Of a DNA stretch of 27,662 bases, positions 8,132 to 17,307 are shown in pieces. The notes under the pieces were generated by a model. The model saw only the letters and a program-made list of their open reading frames with translations. It was not told the origin of the DNA and did no database searches. The DNA lies in NCBI GenBank assembly GCA_002432195.1, contig DJGG01000043.1, positions 563 through 28,224 of the forward strand, written 5' to 3'. This DNA comes from Desulfobacteraceae bacterium UBA5852. Its GTDB lineage: Bacteria > Desulfobacterota > Desulfobacteria > Desulfobacterales > UBA5852. A program made the position numbers and the translations under genes. The first letter of the stretch is position 1. Each line of letters starts with the position of its first letter.

Positions 8132-9276
8132 ACGTGGCGGATTTCGCCGTGGCGGTGGAACGCTCCCGGGACGCGCACCTGCGGACCCGTCCGTTGATCA
8201 TCGCCCCCGGAGGCTCCCCGCGGGCCACCGTTTTCGATATGAGCGAGGAGGCCTACGGCGCCGGTGTGCGCAAGGGCATGGACCTGCGGAGGGCCCAGCG
8301 CCTGTGCCGCGAGGCCCTGGTCCGGGCACCGTGCATGGCCTGCTACGAGCGGGCCATGCACGACCTGGTCCGCCAGGCGCGGCCGTTTTCCCCGCAGGTG
8401 GAGCCGGGGGAGGCCGACGGCCATCTCTTCCTCGACGTGACCGGCACCGGCCGCCTGTTCGGCCCGCCCATGGACGTGGCCTGGCGTCTGCGCCGGCAGG
8501 CCCGGGCCGACCTGGGTCTGGACCCCGTCTGGGCGGTGGCCCCCAACAAGCTGGTGGCCAAGGTGGCCACACGGCTGGTGAAGCCCGACGGGGAGTACAT
8601 TGTGGGGGCCGGCGAGGAGGAGGCTTTCCTGGCCCCCTTGCCCCTGCATCTCGTGCCAGGCATCGAGGGGGACGACCTCGTGCGGCTGGGGGAGTTCAAC
8701 TTCACCCGCGTAGGCCAGGTCACGGCCCTCGGGTTGGAGGCCTTGCGGGTGCCCTTCGGCCGGCGGGCCGGCTTCCTCTACGGGGCCCTGCGCGGCGAGG
8801 ACGCCTCCCCGGTGCGCGCGGTGGGCCAGCAGCCTCCCCGGGCGGTCTTCGACCGCACCTTCGCCGAGGGCACCCAGCGTGAGGCCGTGCTGCAAGGGGC
8901 GCTTTACGTCCTGGTGGAGCAGGCCGGCGCCTTCCTGCGCCGGGGGGGCCTGGCGGCCCGGCGGCTGGCGGTGAGTCTGGACTTCTCGGATGGGGTCCGG
9001 CGCGCCCGCCAGCGGCGTGTTCAGCCCGCCACGGCCAACGACGCGAACCTCTTCGCCCTGGCGCGGGAGGCCCTGCACCTGGCCGGGGACCGCCGGGTGC
9101 GGGTGCGCCACCTGCGCCTGACCTGCGACGGCCTGACCTTTCCCCCCGCGCAGATGGCCCTGTTTCCCGGCGACCCGGAAGACGACCGGCGGCAACACCT
9201 GGTGACGGCCCTGGACCGCATCCGGCAACGCTTCGGGGCCGAGGCCATACGGGTGGGTCGCACCCTGGCGGCGTGA
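8107..9276 (+). CDS. imuB: ImuB-like, catalytically degenerate Y-family DNA polymerase
   Basis: This encodes 389 aa, with GGAGG at 8093-8097. Palm, finger, thumb and little-finger regions of the Y family are recognisable (LFLDVTGTGRLFGPP, AVAPNKLVAKVATRLVK, an HhH-like LVPGIEGDDLVRLGEF). The metal-binding residues of active Pol IV are not conserved. The first catalytic Asp (HVDMD in E. coli DinB) is Asn9 in HLNVADF, and the DE pair of LDEAYLDVT aligns with Gly105-His106 in DGHLFLDVT; a one-residue gap could keep Asp104 but not the Glu. A canonical beta-clamp motif QMALF occurs at 349-353. This matches ImuB: no catalysis, recruits DnaE2 to the clamp. It lacks the long C-terminal tail of classical ImuB. 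Confidence 0.85.
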   Translation: MDRAVIHLNVADFAVAVERSRDAHLRTRPLIIAPGGSPRATVFDMSEEAYGAGVRKGMDLRRAQRLCREALVRAPCMACYERAMHDLVRQARPFSPQVEPGEADGHLFLDVTGTGRLFGPPMDVAWRLRRQARADLGLDPVWAVAPNKLVAKVATRLVKPDGEYIVGAGEEEAFLAPLPLHLVPGIEGDDLVRLGEFNFTRVGQVTALGLEALRVPFGRRAGFLYGALRGEDASPVRAVGQQPPRAVFDRTFAEGTQREAVLQGALYVLVEQAGAFLRRGGLAARRLAVSLDFSDGVRRARQRRVQPATANDANLFALAREALHLAGDRRVRVRHLRLTCDGLTFPPAQMALFPGDPEDDRRQHLVTALDRIRQRFGAEAIRVGRTLAA

Positions 9277-9300
9277 GCCCAAACCGAGAAGGTGTGTCCC

Positions 9301-12294
9301 ATGGTCCCCCTCACCGTACGCTCCCACTACTCCCTCATGTGGGGCACGGCCTCCGTGGGCGCGCTGTGCCGCACGGCGCGCCGCCTGGGCTACGACCGCC
9401 TGGCCCTTACCGATACCGACAACCTTTACGGCCTCTGGCCGTTTCTGCACGCCTGCCGCCGGGAGGGGTTGACCCCCATCGTGGGGGCGGAGATCACGGA
9501 CCCGGTACGAGGCCTGCGGGCCGTAGGCCTGGTGGAAAACTCCGTGGGCTATGGCAACCTCTGTCGGCTGCTCACCCGGCGGCACCTGGAGCCGGCCTTC
9601 CATCTGGCGGCGGACGTGCCGGCGTATGCCGAGGGCCTGGTGGTGCTCACCCGGGATCCGGCGCTCCTGGAGGCCTGGCATGCGGCCGGGGTGACAGTGG
9701 CCGCCGCCCTGCCCCGGCAACCCCGCCTGGCGGGCCATCCGTTGCGCCAGGCGGCCCGCCGCCTGGGAGTGCCCCTGGTGGCCACTCCGGGAAGCTTCTT
9801 TCTGTCCCCGGCGGATGCACGCCGGCACCGTCTGCTGCGGGCCATTGCGCGCGGCGCCACCCTGGAGCGCCTGGGGCCGGCCGAGGTGGCCCCACCGGAG
9901 GCCTGGCTGGCCTCTCCGGCGGAATACACCCGGCGCTTCGCCGTATGCCCGGAAGCCCTGGCGGCCACCCGGAAGCTGGCCGAGCGCCTGGCGTTCCGCG
10001 GACCGGCATGGGGGACCGTGCTGCCGCCATGGGCGGACGCCGCCGGTCACCCCGCCGCGGTCGTGCTACGGGAGGCGGCCTACGCCGGGGCGGCCCGACG
10101 TTACGGGAGGCAACTGTCCGAACCGGTGGTGGAGCGCCTGGAGCGGGAACTGGCGGCCATCGCCGCCCGCGGCTTCGCGGCCTATTTCCTGATCGTCCGG
10201 GACATCGTGGCCCGCAGCCCCCGCACCTGCGGTCGCGGGTCGGGGGCCGCCTCCCTGGTGGCCTATGCCCTGGGGATCACGAACGTCTGCCCCCTCAAGC
10301 ACAACCTCTACTTCGAGCGCTTTTTGAACCCCGGCCGCCAGGATCCCCCCGACATCGACGTGGACTTCGCCTGGGACGAGCGCGACGCGGTGCAGCAGGC
10401 GGTGCTGGCGGCCTTTCCGGGCCGGGCCGCCATGGTGTGCAACCACGTGGGGTTCCAGCCGCGCATGGCCGTGCGGGAGACCGCCAAGGTCTTCGGGTTG
10501 ACCGCCCGGGAGATCGGACGGGTGACCGCGCGCCTGCCCTGGTTCGGCCACCAGGCGGGGCCGGACATGGATCTGGCGGCCTCCATGGGGCGCTGGCCGG
10601 AAACCTGCCATCTCGACCTGCCGGCCCCCTGGCCGGAGATCCTGGAGCTGGCCGGCAGCCTCATGGGCACGCCCCGCCACCTGTCGGTGCATTCCGGAGG
10701 CGTGGTCATCACGCCGGAACCCATCGACACGTACGTGCCCGTGGAACGGGCCCCCAAGGGCGTGCCCGTGATCCAGTGGGAAAAAGACGCCACCGAGGAC
10801 GCCGGCCTGGTGAAGATCGACCTGCTGGGCAACCGCAGCCTGGGGGTCATCCGGGACGCCGTGGCCAATCTGCGGGCCAATGGGGAGGCCTTCGAGGAGA
10901 CCCGCTGGGAACCGGAGGACGATCCCGCCACCCAGGAGGCCGTGGGCCAGGGCCGCACCATGGGCTGCTTCTACATTGAGAGCCCCGCCATGCGGCTGCT
11001 GCAGCAGAAGGCCGCCGTGGGGGACTTCGAGCACCTGGTGATCCACAGCAGCATCATCCGCCCGGCGGCCAACGATTTCATCCGGGAGTACCTCCGGCGC
11101 CTGCACGGCGGGGCCTGGGACCCCCTGGACCCCCGGCTCGCCGATGTGCTGGCGGAAACCTTCGGCATCATGGTTTACCAGGAGGATGTTTCCCGCGCGG
11201 CCGTGGAACTGGCGGGTTTTTCCCACGCCGAGGCCGACCGGCTGCGCAAGGTGATGGCCAAGAAGGACCGCCAGGCCCAACTGGCCGATTTCCAGGCGCG
11301 CTTCACCGCCGGGGCCCGGGCCCGGGGGGTGCCGGAAGCCACCGTGGAAGCCGTCTGGTCCATGATGATGAGCTTCAGCGGGTACTCCTTCTGCAAGCCC
11401 CACAGCGCCTCCTATGCCCGGGTGTCTTTCCAGGCCGCCTATCTCAAGGTGCACCATCCGGCGGAGTTCATGGCGGCGGTGATCAGCAACCAGGGGGGGT
11501 TCTACAGCACCTTCGCCTATGTTTCCGAGGCCCGCCGCCTGGGGCTGGCCATCCGTCCCCCCGATGTCCGTCACAGCGCCATCGCCTGGACCGGAAGCCG
11601 CGGGGCCATCCGGGTGGGCCTGATGGCCCTGGGAGGGCTGGGGGCGGCCACCCGGGAGCGGCTCGTGAGGGCACGGGAACAGCAGCCCTTTGCCGATCTG
11701 TCGGATTTTCTGGAGCGGGTGCGCCCGGATGAGGCCGAGGCCCGGTCCCTGATCCACAGCGGGGCCCTGGACGCCTTCGCGCCGGGGGGTTCCCGGGCCA
11801 CCCTGATGTGGGGACTGGCCTGCTGGCGGCAGCGCGCCCGGCGGGAGGACCGCGGTCTGTTTGCCCGGCCTCTCGAGGCGCCGCCCCCCCGGCTGCCTGC
11901 GGAAGACCAGCGGCAACGGCTGCGGCGGGAGTTCGCGGTCCTGGGCTTTCTGTGCGACCGCCATCCCATGGCGCTCTACCGGGAGACCCTCGCCCGGGAG
12001 CGGGTGGTGGCCATCGCCGACCTCCCCCGGTGGGCGGGGGGACGGCTCCAGGTCGCGGGTTGGCTGATCACCGGCAAGGTGGTGTACACCCACCGGGGGG
12101 ATCCCATGGAGTTTTTGACCTTCGAGGACGAAACCGGCATCCTGGAAGCCACCTTTTTCCCGGAAACCTATCGGCGGTTCTGCCATCGGGTGGACCGGCA
12201 GCGCCCCTATCTGCTGGCGGGGCGGGTGGAGCGGGACTGGGGGGCGGTCACCTTGACGGTGGACCGGGTGCGCCCCCTGCCGGCCACGGCCTGA
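9301..12294 (+). CDS. dnaE2: Error-prone DNA polymerase III alpha subunit DnaE2 (ImuC)
   Basis: This encodes 997 aa, within the usual DnaE2 range and shorter than replicative DnaE. Order: PHP domain (residues 1 to about 280, beginning LTVRSHYSLMWG, with LALTDTDNLYG), palm with catalytic PDIDVDF (Asp351, Asp353) and the third Asp at about 507 (KIDLLGNRSLG), fingers and helix-hairpin-helix region, then a C-terminal OB fold (LQVAGWLITGKVVYTHRG, MEFLTFEDETG). It synthesises across lesions with low fidelity during the SOS response. The ATG at 9301 is chosen over the GTG at 9292; GAGAAGG lies 9 bases upstream. It is the last gene of the lexA cassette, 24 bases after imuB. Confidence 0.95.
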   Translation: MVPLTVRSHYSLMWGTASVGALCRTARRLGYDRLALTDTDNLYGLWPFLHACRREGLTPIVGAEITDPVRGLRAVGLVENSVGYGNLCRLLTRRHLEPAFHLAADVPAYAEGLVVLTRDPALLEAWHAAGVTVAAALPRQPRLAGHPLRQAARRLGVPLVATPGSFFLSPADARRHRLLRAIARGATLERLGPAEVAPPEAWLASPAEYTRRFAVCPEALAATRKLAERLAFRGPAWGTVLPPWADAAGHPAAVVLREAAYAGAARRYGRQLSEPVVERLERELAAIAARGFAAYFLIVRDIVARSPRTCGRGSGAASLVAYALGITNVCPLKHNLYFERFLNPGRQDPPDIDVDFAWDERDAVQQAVLAAFPGRAAMVCNHVGFQPRMAVRETAKVFGLTAREIGRVTARLPWFGHQAGPDMDLAASMGRWPETCHLDLPAPWPEILELAGSLMGTPRHLSVHSGGVVITPEPIDTYVPVERAPKGVPVIQWEKDATEDAGLVKIDLLGNRSLGVIRDAVANLRANGEAFEETRWEPEDDPATQEAVGQGRTMGCFYIESPAMRLLQQKAAVGDFEHLVIHSSIIRPAANDFIREYLRRLHGGAWDPLDPRLADVLAETFGIMVYQEDVSRAAVELAGFSHAEADRLRKVMAKKDRQAQLADFQARFTAGARARGVPEATVEAVWSMMMSFSGYSFCKPHSASYARVSFQAAYLKVHHPAEFMAAVISNQGGFYSTFAYVSEARRLGLAIRPPDVRHSAIAWTGSRGAIRVGLMALGGLGAATRERLVRAREQQPFADLSDFLERVRPDEAEARSLIHSGALDAFAPGGSRATLMWGLACWRQRARREDRGLFARPLEAPPPRLPAEDQRQRLRREFAVLGFLCDRHPMALYRETLARERVVAIADLPRWAGGRLQVAGWLITGKVVYTHRGDPMEFLTFEDETGILEATFFPETYRRFCHRVDRQRPYLLAGRVERDWGAVTLTVDRVRPLPATA

Positions 12295-12315
12295 AACCTC
12301 CGGGAGCGGGTACGG

Positions 12316-12359
12316 TCGGCCTTTCGGCAAGAGGTCTTCCCTTAAGCTCCAAAGGCCGA
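12316..12359. repeat. Inverted repeat downstream of dnaE2
   Basis: TCGGCCTTT (12316-12324) and AAAGGCCGA (12351-12359) are perfect complements separated by 26 bases. It lies just after the dnaE2 stop and could end the SOS operon transcript, but there is no clear T-run. I see no gene or known riboswitch in the rest of 12295-12486. Confidence 0.4.
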
Positions 12360-12486
12360 TGGCCGATGATCCAAGTGAAAACAGACAGTCGGATTACCGC
12401 ACGCCCGATTTTTACGGGCCTCCGAGGAGTACGGCAACACCGGCGATACCCGCCCGGTTTATTCTTTTGCGGCCTGGATCACATCC

Positions 12487-15410
12487 ATGAGTCTCCGAAC
12501 ACGCACCTTGTTGATCACCGGCAGCGTGGCCCTGATCCTGCTGCTGGCCCTGTCCTTTTCGTCCCGCCTGGCCGTGCTGCGGGGCTTTGAAGACGTCGAA
12601 ACGGAGGCCGCCCTGGTGGACGTGCGGCGGGTGCACAGCGAAATCGCCGATGTGCTGGAGCATATCCGTTCCATCGGCGGAGACTGGGGGCCCTGGGACG
12701 ACACCTACGAATTCGTGGCCGCGGCCTCGAAAACGAGTACATCCGCAACAATCTCAGCGACGAAACCGTGGCCAACCTCAATCTCCACTTCATGGTGTTC
12801 GTGGGCCCCGACGAGCGGCTGGTAAACGTCAAGTACCTCGAGATGGTCGATGGTCAGGGCATTGAAGCGCCCATGCCCCGGGAATGGCTGGAGGCCCTTC
12901 TGGCGCGCCCGGACCTGGTCCGGCGGGAAACCCCGGAGGATTATCGGCTCGGCGAGGTCGCCGTGGGGGAGGCCTATCTGCTGGTGGCCTCCTATCCCAT
13001 CATGAAAAGCAATTCCGTGGGTCCGGTGGTGGGGGCGCTGATTTGCGGCAGCCGTCTGGACGAAGCCCTGATCCAGCGGATCGCCGAAAAGACCCACCTG
13101 GGCTTGAGCCTCCGCCGGCAGGCCGCCCTGCCCGCGGAGGACGGTGTGCCCTGCGAGCCCCATGGGCGGGTATGGCTCCGCAAGCATGAAGGCCAGCGCC
13201 TGACGGCGTTGACGGAACTCCGGGACCTGAACGGCCAACGGGCGGCGTGGCTGGAGATCGGTATGGACCGGCGCATCTCCCGGCAAGGCCTGCTCACCTG
13301 GCGCTACAATGTGATCTCCCTGCTCCTGCTGGGCGTCGTGTTCGTGGTCGGCCTGCTCCTGTACCTGGAAAGGACCGTGCTGGTGAGGCTGGGCCGGGTG
13401 CATGGGGCGGTGCGTGCGATCGCCCACAGCGGCGACGCATCCCAGCGGGTGCCGCCGGAGGGCAGCGATGAACTGGGGGAGTTGGCCGCGGGAGTCAACG
13501 GCATGCTGGCCACCCTGGAGCAGGCCCATGCGCGGCGGGTGGCGGCGGAAGCGCGCTACCGGGCCATTGTGGACAGCCAGATGGAAATGATTTGCCGCAC
13601 GGATGGGCAGGGCCGCCTGACCTTTGTCAACGACGCCTTCGCCCGGGAGCTTGGCGAATCGGTGGCGGCGCTGCTTGGGCGCCCGCTGGAAAGCCTGCCC
13701 GTGGTGGAAATCGACGGGGGCCTGGCCCAGATACGCACAGCCCTGCGCCGCGAAAGCCAAATGACCATGGAAAACCGGCTGGTGCTTCCCGGCGGCGAGC
13801 GCTGGCAGCTGTGGACCCACCGCGCCATCCGGGACGACAACGGTTGTCTCGTGGAGTACCAATCGGTGGGACGCGATATCACCGAGCGGCGCCGGGCGGA
13901 GATCGCCCTGCGGCAGAATCAGGACTACCAGCGCGCCTTGCTGGATTCCATCCAGTGCGGTGTACTGGTGGTGGAAGCCTCCTCAGGCAGGATCCTGGAC
14001 CTGAATGCCGCCGCCGCGGCCCTCGTGGGCCTGTCCCGGGATAAGATTCTGGGACAAGTGTGCAACAACGTCATCTGCCCTGCGGAACCGGACCAATCCC
14101 TGGCGCCGGATGGCGGCTGGGCCCTCGAGATGACCGAGTGGCGGCTGATCAGGGCCGACGGCAGCGAGATGCCCATCCTCAAGAGCGTTGCCTCGGTGGA
14201 ACGCGAGGGGCGGCATCTGCTGATCGAGAGCTTCATCGACCTGCGCCCCCGCAAGCAGATGGAGGCGGACCTGCGCGCCAGTGAAAGACGCTACCGGGAG
14301 TTCTTCGAGCAGGACCTCACCGGGGACTTCATATCGACGCCGGACGGCCGTATCCTGGATTGCAACATCGCCCTGGCCCGTATCCTGGGCTACGATTCGG
14401 TGGCGGCGGTCAAAACCGTCAAGCTCACGGCATTCTACCACCGGCCGGAAGAGTACGCCCAATTGCTGCAGGACCTCAAATTGTTGCGGCCCTCGCTACC
14501 CGCCTCCATTGAAACCGATGCCCATCTCCCGAGAGATGCGGACTGCGTCCTGGCGGATCCCACCCAGCTGCACCAGATTGTCATGAACCTGTGCACCAAT
14601 GCCGCCCATGCCATGCGGAAGACCAGCGCCCGTCTGGAGATACGGCTGCAGCGGGAGGATGTTAGCGCCTCGACCGAGAGGCTGCGGCGGCACTTGTCTC
14701 CAGGGTCGTATCTCAAGTTGACGGTGGCCGACACGGGACATGGCATCCTCCCCGAGATGCTGGATTTGATATTCGATCCGTATTTTACAACCAAGGAGAA
14801 GGGCGAAGGCACCGGCATGGGGCTGTCCGTGGTTCAGGGCATTGTGCACAGCTACCGAGGGGCGGTGCTGGTGGACAGTCTGCCCGGCGCGGGGAGCACT
14901 TTCCATGTGTACCTCCCCCTGGCGGCGGAAGGCCCCGACGTCCCGCTCCTGGATTGCCAACAGCCCCTGCCCCGCGGCGGTGAGCGGGTCATGGTGGTGG
15001 ACGACGAGCCGGATGTGGCCGATGTCACCGGCCAGCGGCTGACCCGCTGGGGATACGAGGTAACCATTTGCACCGACAGTCGGGAGGCCCTGGAGCGGTT
15101 CCGCCGAAACCCCGGGCAATTCGACCTGGTCGTCACCGACCAGACCATGCCGCACCTCAACGGCGATCTCCTGGGGCGGGAAATGTTGCGCCTCCGCCCG
15201 GATCTGCCCGTCATCGTCTGCACCGGGTTCAGCAAGACGGTATGTGAAGAAACCGCCCTGGCCATGGGCTTCCGTGCCTTTCTGGCCAAACCGTTGTTCG
15301 CCCGGGCCCTGGCCCAGACGGTGCGCCGGGTGCTGGATCAGGCGACCCCTTGTCCTTGCGGCGCCGATGCCTGTCCGGCTGTGGATAGCCAGCGCCTGCG
15401 TCCGGCTTGA
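12487..15410 (+). pseudogene. CHASE4-HAMP-PAS hybrid histidine kinase, frameshifted and lacking its DHp domain
   Basis: The reading frame from 12487 gives a membrane helix and the start of a CHASE4 sensor domain (GGDWGPWDDTYEF), then shifts at an AAAA run (12730-12733). The rest, to 15410, is in another frame: end of CHASE4 (ENEYIRNNLSDETVANL region), second membrane helix (ISLLLLGVVFVVGLLL), HAMP, three PAS domains, HATPase_c (NLCTNAAHAM, DTGHGI, GTGMGLSVV) and a receiver domain with the phospho-acceptor Asp in VVTDQTMP. One extra A would restore a protein of about 974 aa. Independently, the third PAS domain is cut short and runs directly into the HATPase at about 14472-14500 (QDLKLLRPSLPAS). 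No HDFNN-type H-box occurs anywhere, so the phospho-accepting DHp domain is missing. The gene as read is probably inactive as a classical kinase, unless the assembly is wrong. Confidence 0.8.
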
Positions 15411-15548
15411 TCCTCCGGTCAAAAGCGGCTACAGATGATAATCCTTCAGCCGTCAAACGGGTGACGGGCATGCGCCCGGGTGCGTTGGAGACCTTCCCCC
15501 GGCCTCCGGGCGCGACGATATCTTTGCCACGAAGATGGAGGTGAACCC

Positions 15549-16178
15549 ATGCTCTTGCCCCCTCGTCTTGCCTGCAGGCGCTTTCTGGTGCTCGGCCTGG
15601 CCATGGTCCTCGTGGCCTGTGCCACCCCCATCGCCCAGACCCTCCAGATCCGTTACACCGGAAACGGTTCGTCGGGCCAGGCCACCGGCCGCGTTGTGGG
15701 CCTGCAGGCCCTGCAGGACCGGCGCACCGGGGTGGATCCGTTCCAGATAGGCTTCCGGGATTTGGGAGGCGGCCGGCAGGAGCGCTATCTCTCCGGAGCC
15801 CGGGACGTGGCGACGGCGGTGACCGCGGCGGTGGAGGAACTGGCCCGCCGTCGGGGATTGCGCACCGAGTCGATCAGGGCCTGGGATTTCACCCCGGCCG
15901 CCATGGCCGGTATTGCCCAGGGCCGGGATTTTGTGGTGGGGGGCGTGATCGAGAAGCTTTCCTGCCAGGCGGTAAAGCAGGCCTTTCGTACCGAGGCGAC
16001 GGTGGAAGCCCGCTTGATTCTTTATCTGGGAAAGGTGGACACGGGGATTGTGCACCGTCGGCCGGTGGATATCCGCCTGGAGCGTGTGGATGTGCGTTTC
16101 GAGTCTGAAAAGGCCGAGAGCTTTCTCAACCAGGTCCTCGGCGAGGCACTGGAAAAAGGTCTGTCCGACCTGATCTAG
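15549..16178 (+). CDS. YajG-like lipoprotein
   Basis: This encodes 209 aa. The ATG at 15549 has GGAGGTG at 15537-15543 and gives a lipoprotein signal: basic start (RLACRRF), hydrophobic core and lipobox LVAC with Cys at about residue 24. An upstream in-frame start at 15480 would bury the signal peptide. The mature part alternates strands and helices and contains VGLQALQDRR, a long conserved-looking helix before DFVVGGVIEKL and a C-terminal amphipathic helix (SFLNQVLGEALEKGLSDLI). This layout is like YajG and related outer-membrane lipoproteins of unknown function. It is monocistronic, followed by a strong terminator. The family assignment is tentative. Confidence 0.72.
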   Translation: MLLPPRLACRRFLVLGLAMVLVACATPIAQTLQIRYTGNGSSGQATGRVVGLQALQDRRTGVDPFQIGFRDLGGGRQERYLSGARDVATAVTAAVEELARRRGLRTESIRAWDFTPAAMAGIAQGRDFVVGGVIEKLSCQAVKQAFRTEATVEARLILYLGKVDTGIVHRRPVDIRLERVDVRFESEKAESFLNQVLGEALEKGLSDLI

Positions 16179-16182
16179 CCGC

Positions 16183-16226
16183 CTGCGGAGAACCGGTGGG
16201 GCGGGCGCAAATCGCCCGCCCCCGCA
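16183..16226. terminator. Bidirectional terminator between convergent genes
   Basis: A strong hairpin has the inner stem GGGGCGGGCG / CGCCCGCCCC with loop CAAAT and an outer pair CTGCGG (16183-16188) / CCGCAG (16221-16226). It lies between the stops of the lipoprotein gene and the phosphatase gene, and can serve both strands, although no long T-run follows on either side. Confidence 0.6.
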
Positions 16227-16247
16227 GAAGGAGGCACGCTGCCATTG

Positions 16248-17042
16248 TCACGCCAGGGGCTGCAGGCAGGGGCCCACCTGGTCGATGAGCGCCGGTGACA
16301 TGACCAGCAGGTGGGGATTCTCGGCCCTTTCCTCCAGGTATTCGCCGATGGGAAACGGGGTGCCGTCACGCTTGAAGATGCGTCCGCCGGCCGCCTCCAC
16401 GATGACCCGTGCCGCCGCCAGGTCCTTGTAGGTTTCGTTGGCCACCAGGGCGGCTTCGGCGCGTCCCATGGCCACGTAGCAGCAGTGCGCCGTCGTGCAG
16501 CCGAGGTTCAGCTGCTTGCCGGGGAAGGTGGTGCGGTAGTGGTGATGGAAGCGGGAGAAGGTCAGCAGCACGCTTTCGTCGTTGATCTGGCTTTGGGAAG
16601 TGACCCGGATGGCCTGCTTCCCGAGGAAGGCCTGCTGGCCGGCGACGGCGTGGAAGAGATCGCTGGTGGCCGGCATATGGAAAACGCCTAGCACGGGCCA
16701 GAAATTTTCCAGCAGGGCCACGGACATGCCCCAAATGGGTATGCCGGCCATGAAGTTGGACATGCCGTCCAAGGGGTCGATGATCCAGACATAGCGCCGC
16801 GCTTCGTGGGTGTAGCCCTCCGCGGCGCTGCCATCGAAAAGGTGGTGCTCCGGAAAGCGGCGTTTCAGCGCCTGCTGGAAGAAATCGGCCAAGTCCAGTT
16901 CGGCCTCCGTCACCAGGGCGCGGTCGAACTTGATCCCTGCGCCGCCCCGCCCGTAATAGCGCAAGGCCTTGCTTCCGGCCTGCTGGACCGTTTCCACGGC
17001 AAACGCGTTGAGCTCTTCCAGGGCAATGTGCTGTTTGTCCAA
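16248..17042 (-). CDS. Inositol monophosphatase-family phosphatase, divergent active site
   Basis: This encodes 264 aa, the usual IMPase/SuhB length. The family core is present: TEAELDL, WIIDPLDGMSNF with metal-binding Asp89 and Asp92, and a C-terminal YKDLAAARVIVEAAGG that keeps the Asp of the usual WDxAA. Three usual residues differ. The EE of the first metal motif is replaced (LFDGSAAEG, perhaps Asp70 substituting), the Thr-Thr of DGTTNF is Met94-Ser95, and the Trp of WDxAA is Lys. Metal-dependent phosphatase activity on a sugar, inositol or nucleotide phosphate is likely but the substrate cannot be read. The gene stands alone. Confidence 0.82.
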   Translation of the reverse strand: MDKQHIALEELNAFAVETVQQAGSKALRYYGRGGAGIKFDRALVTEAELDLADFFQQALKRRFPEHHLFDGSAAEGYTHEARRYVWIIDPLDGMSNFMAGIPIWGMSVALLENFWPVLGVFHMPATSDLFHAVAGQQAFLGKQAIRVTSQSQINDESVLLTFSRFHHHYRTTFPGKQLNLGCTTAHCCYVAMGRAEAALVANETYKDLAAARVIVEAAGGRIFKRDGTPFPIGEYLEERAENPHLLVMSPALIDQVGPCLQPLA

Positions 17043-17243
17043 CGCGCAACCTCCTCTCGGGGCAATGGTGGACGATGACGTTAACTCACCATAGACCAGG
17101 CGACCCGGGGGATCAAGATCTCCCGCGACCGGTGTCTATACAGGGAAGCGCTTTCTGCGCACCTCTCCTCCCCGTATGGCCGCCGGATCCCCCGCCGGCC
17201 CCTCCACCGGCGCGGCATTGACAGGTTCGCCCCCGGGCTTAGT

Positions 17244-17272
17244 TTGACTTTTCAGCGGGTTTCCCGGATAAA
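17244..17272 (+). promoter_or_regulatory. Probable promoter for the Zn-ribbon/HEAT gene
   Basis: TTGACT (17244-17249), 17 bases, GATAAA (17267-17272). It lies 35 bases before the ATG at 17308, and GGAGG follows at about 17295. A second -35-like TTGACA is at 17218-17223 with a poor -10. The rest of the 265-base gap 17043-17307 shows no gene or repeat that I can support. Confidence 0.45.
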
Positions 17273-17307
17273 GTTCCAGGTTCCGTCACCCAATTGGAGG
17301 ACACTCA

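Noticed and set aside
7936..12330. Two long minus-strand open frames (704 and 754 codons) opposite DUF72, imuB and dnaE2
   Set aside because: Shadows of strongly conserved plus-strand genes; no motifs, no ribosome binding sites.
12295..12486. Cyclic-di-GMP riboswitch before the CHASE4 kinase
   Set aside because: Some GCCTCCG-like sequence is present, but the conserved GEMM core and its two helices are not.
12720..12740. Programmed -1 frameshift in the CHASE4 kinase
   Set aside because: The AAAA run is not a canonical X-XXY-YYZ slippery heptamer, and a single-base indel explains the shift more simply.
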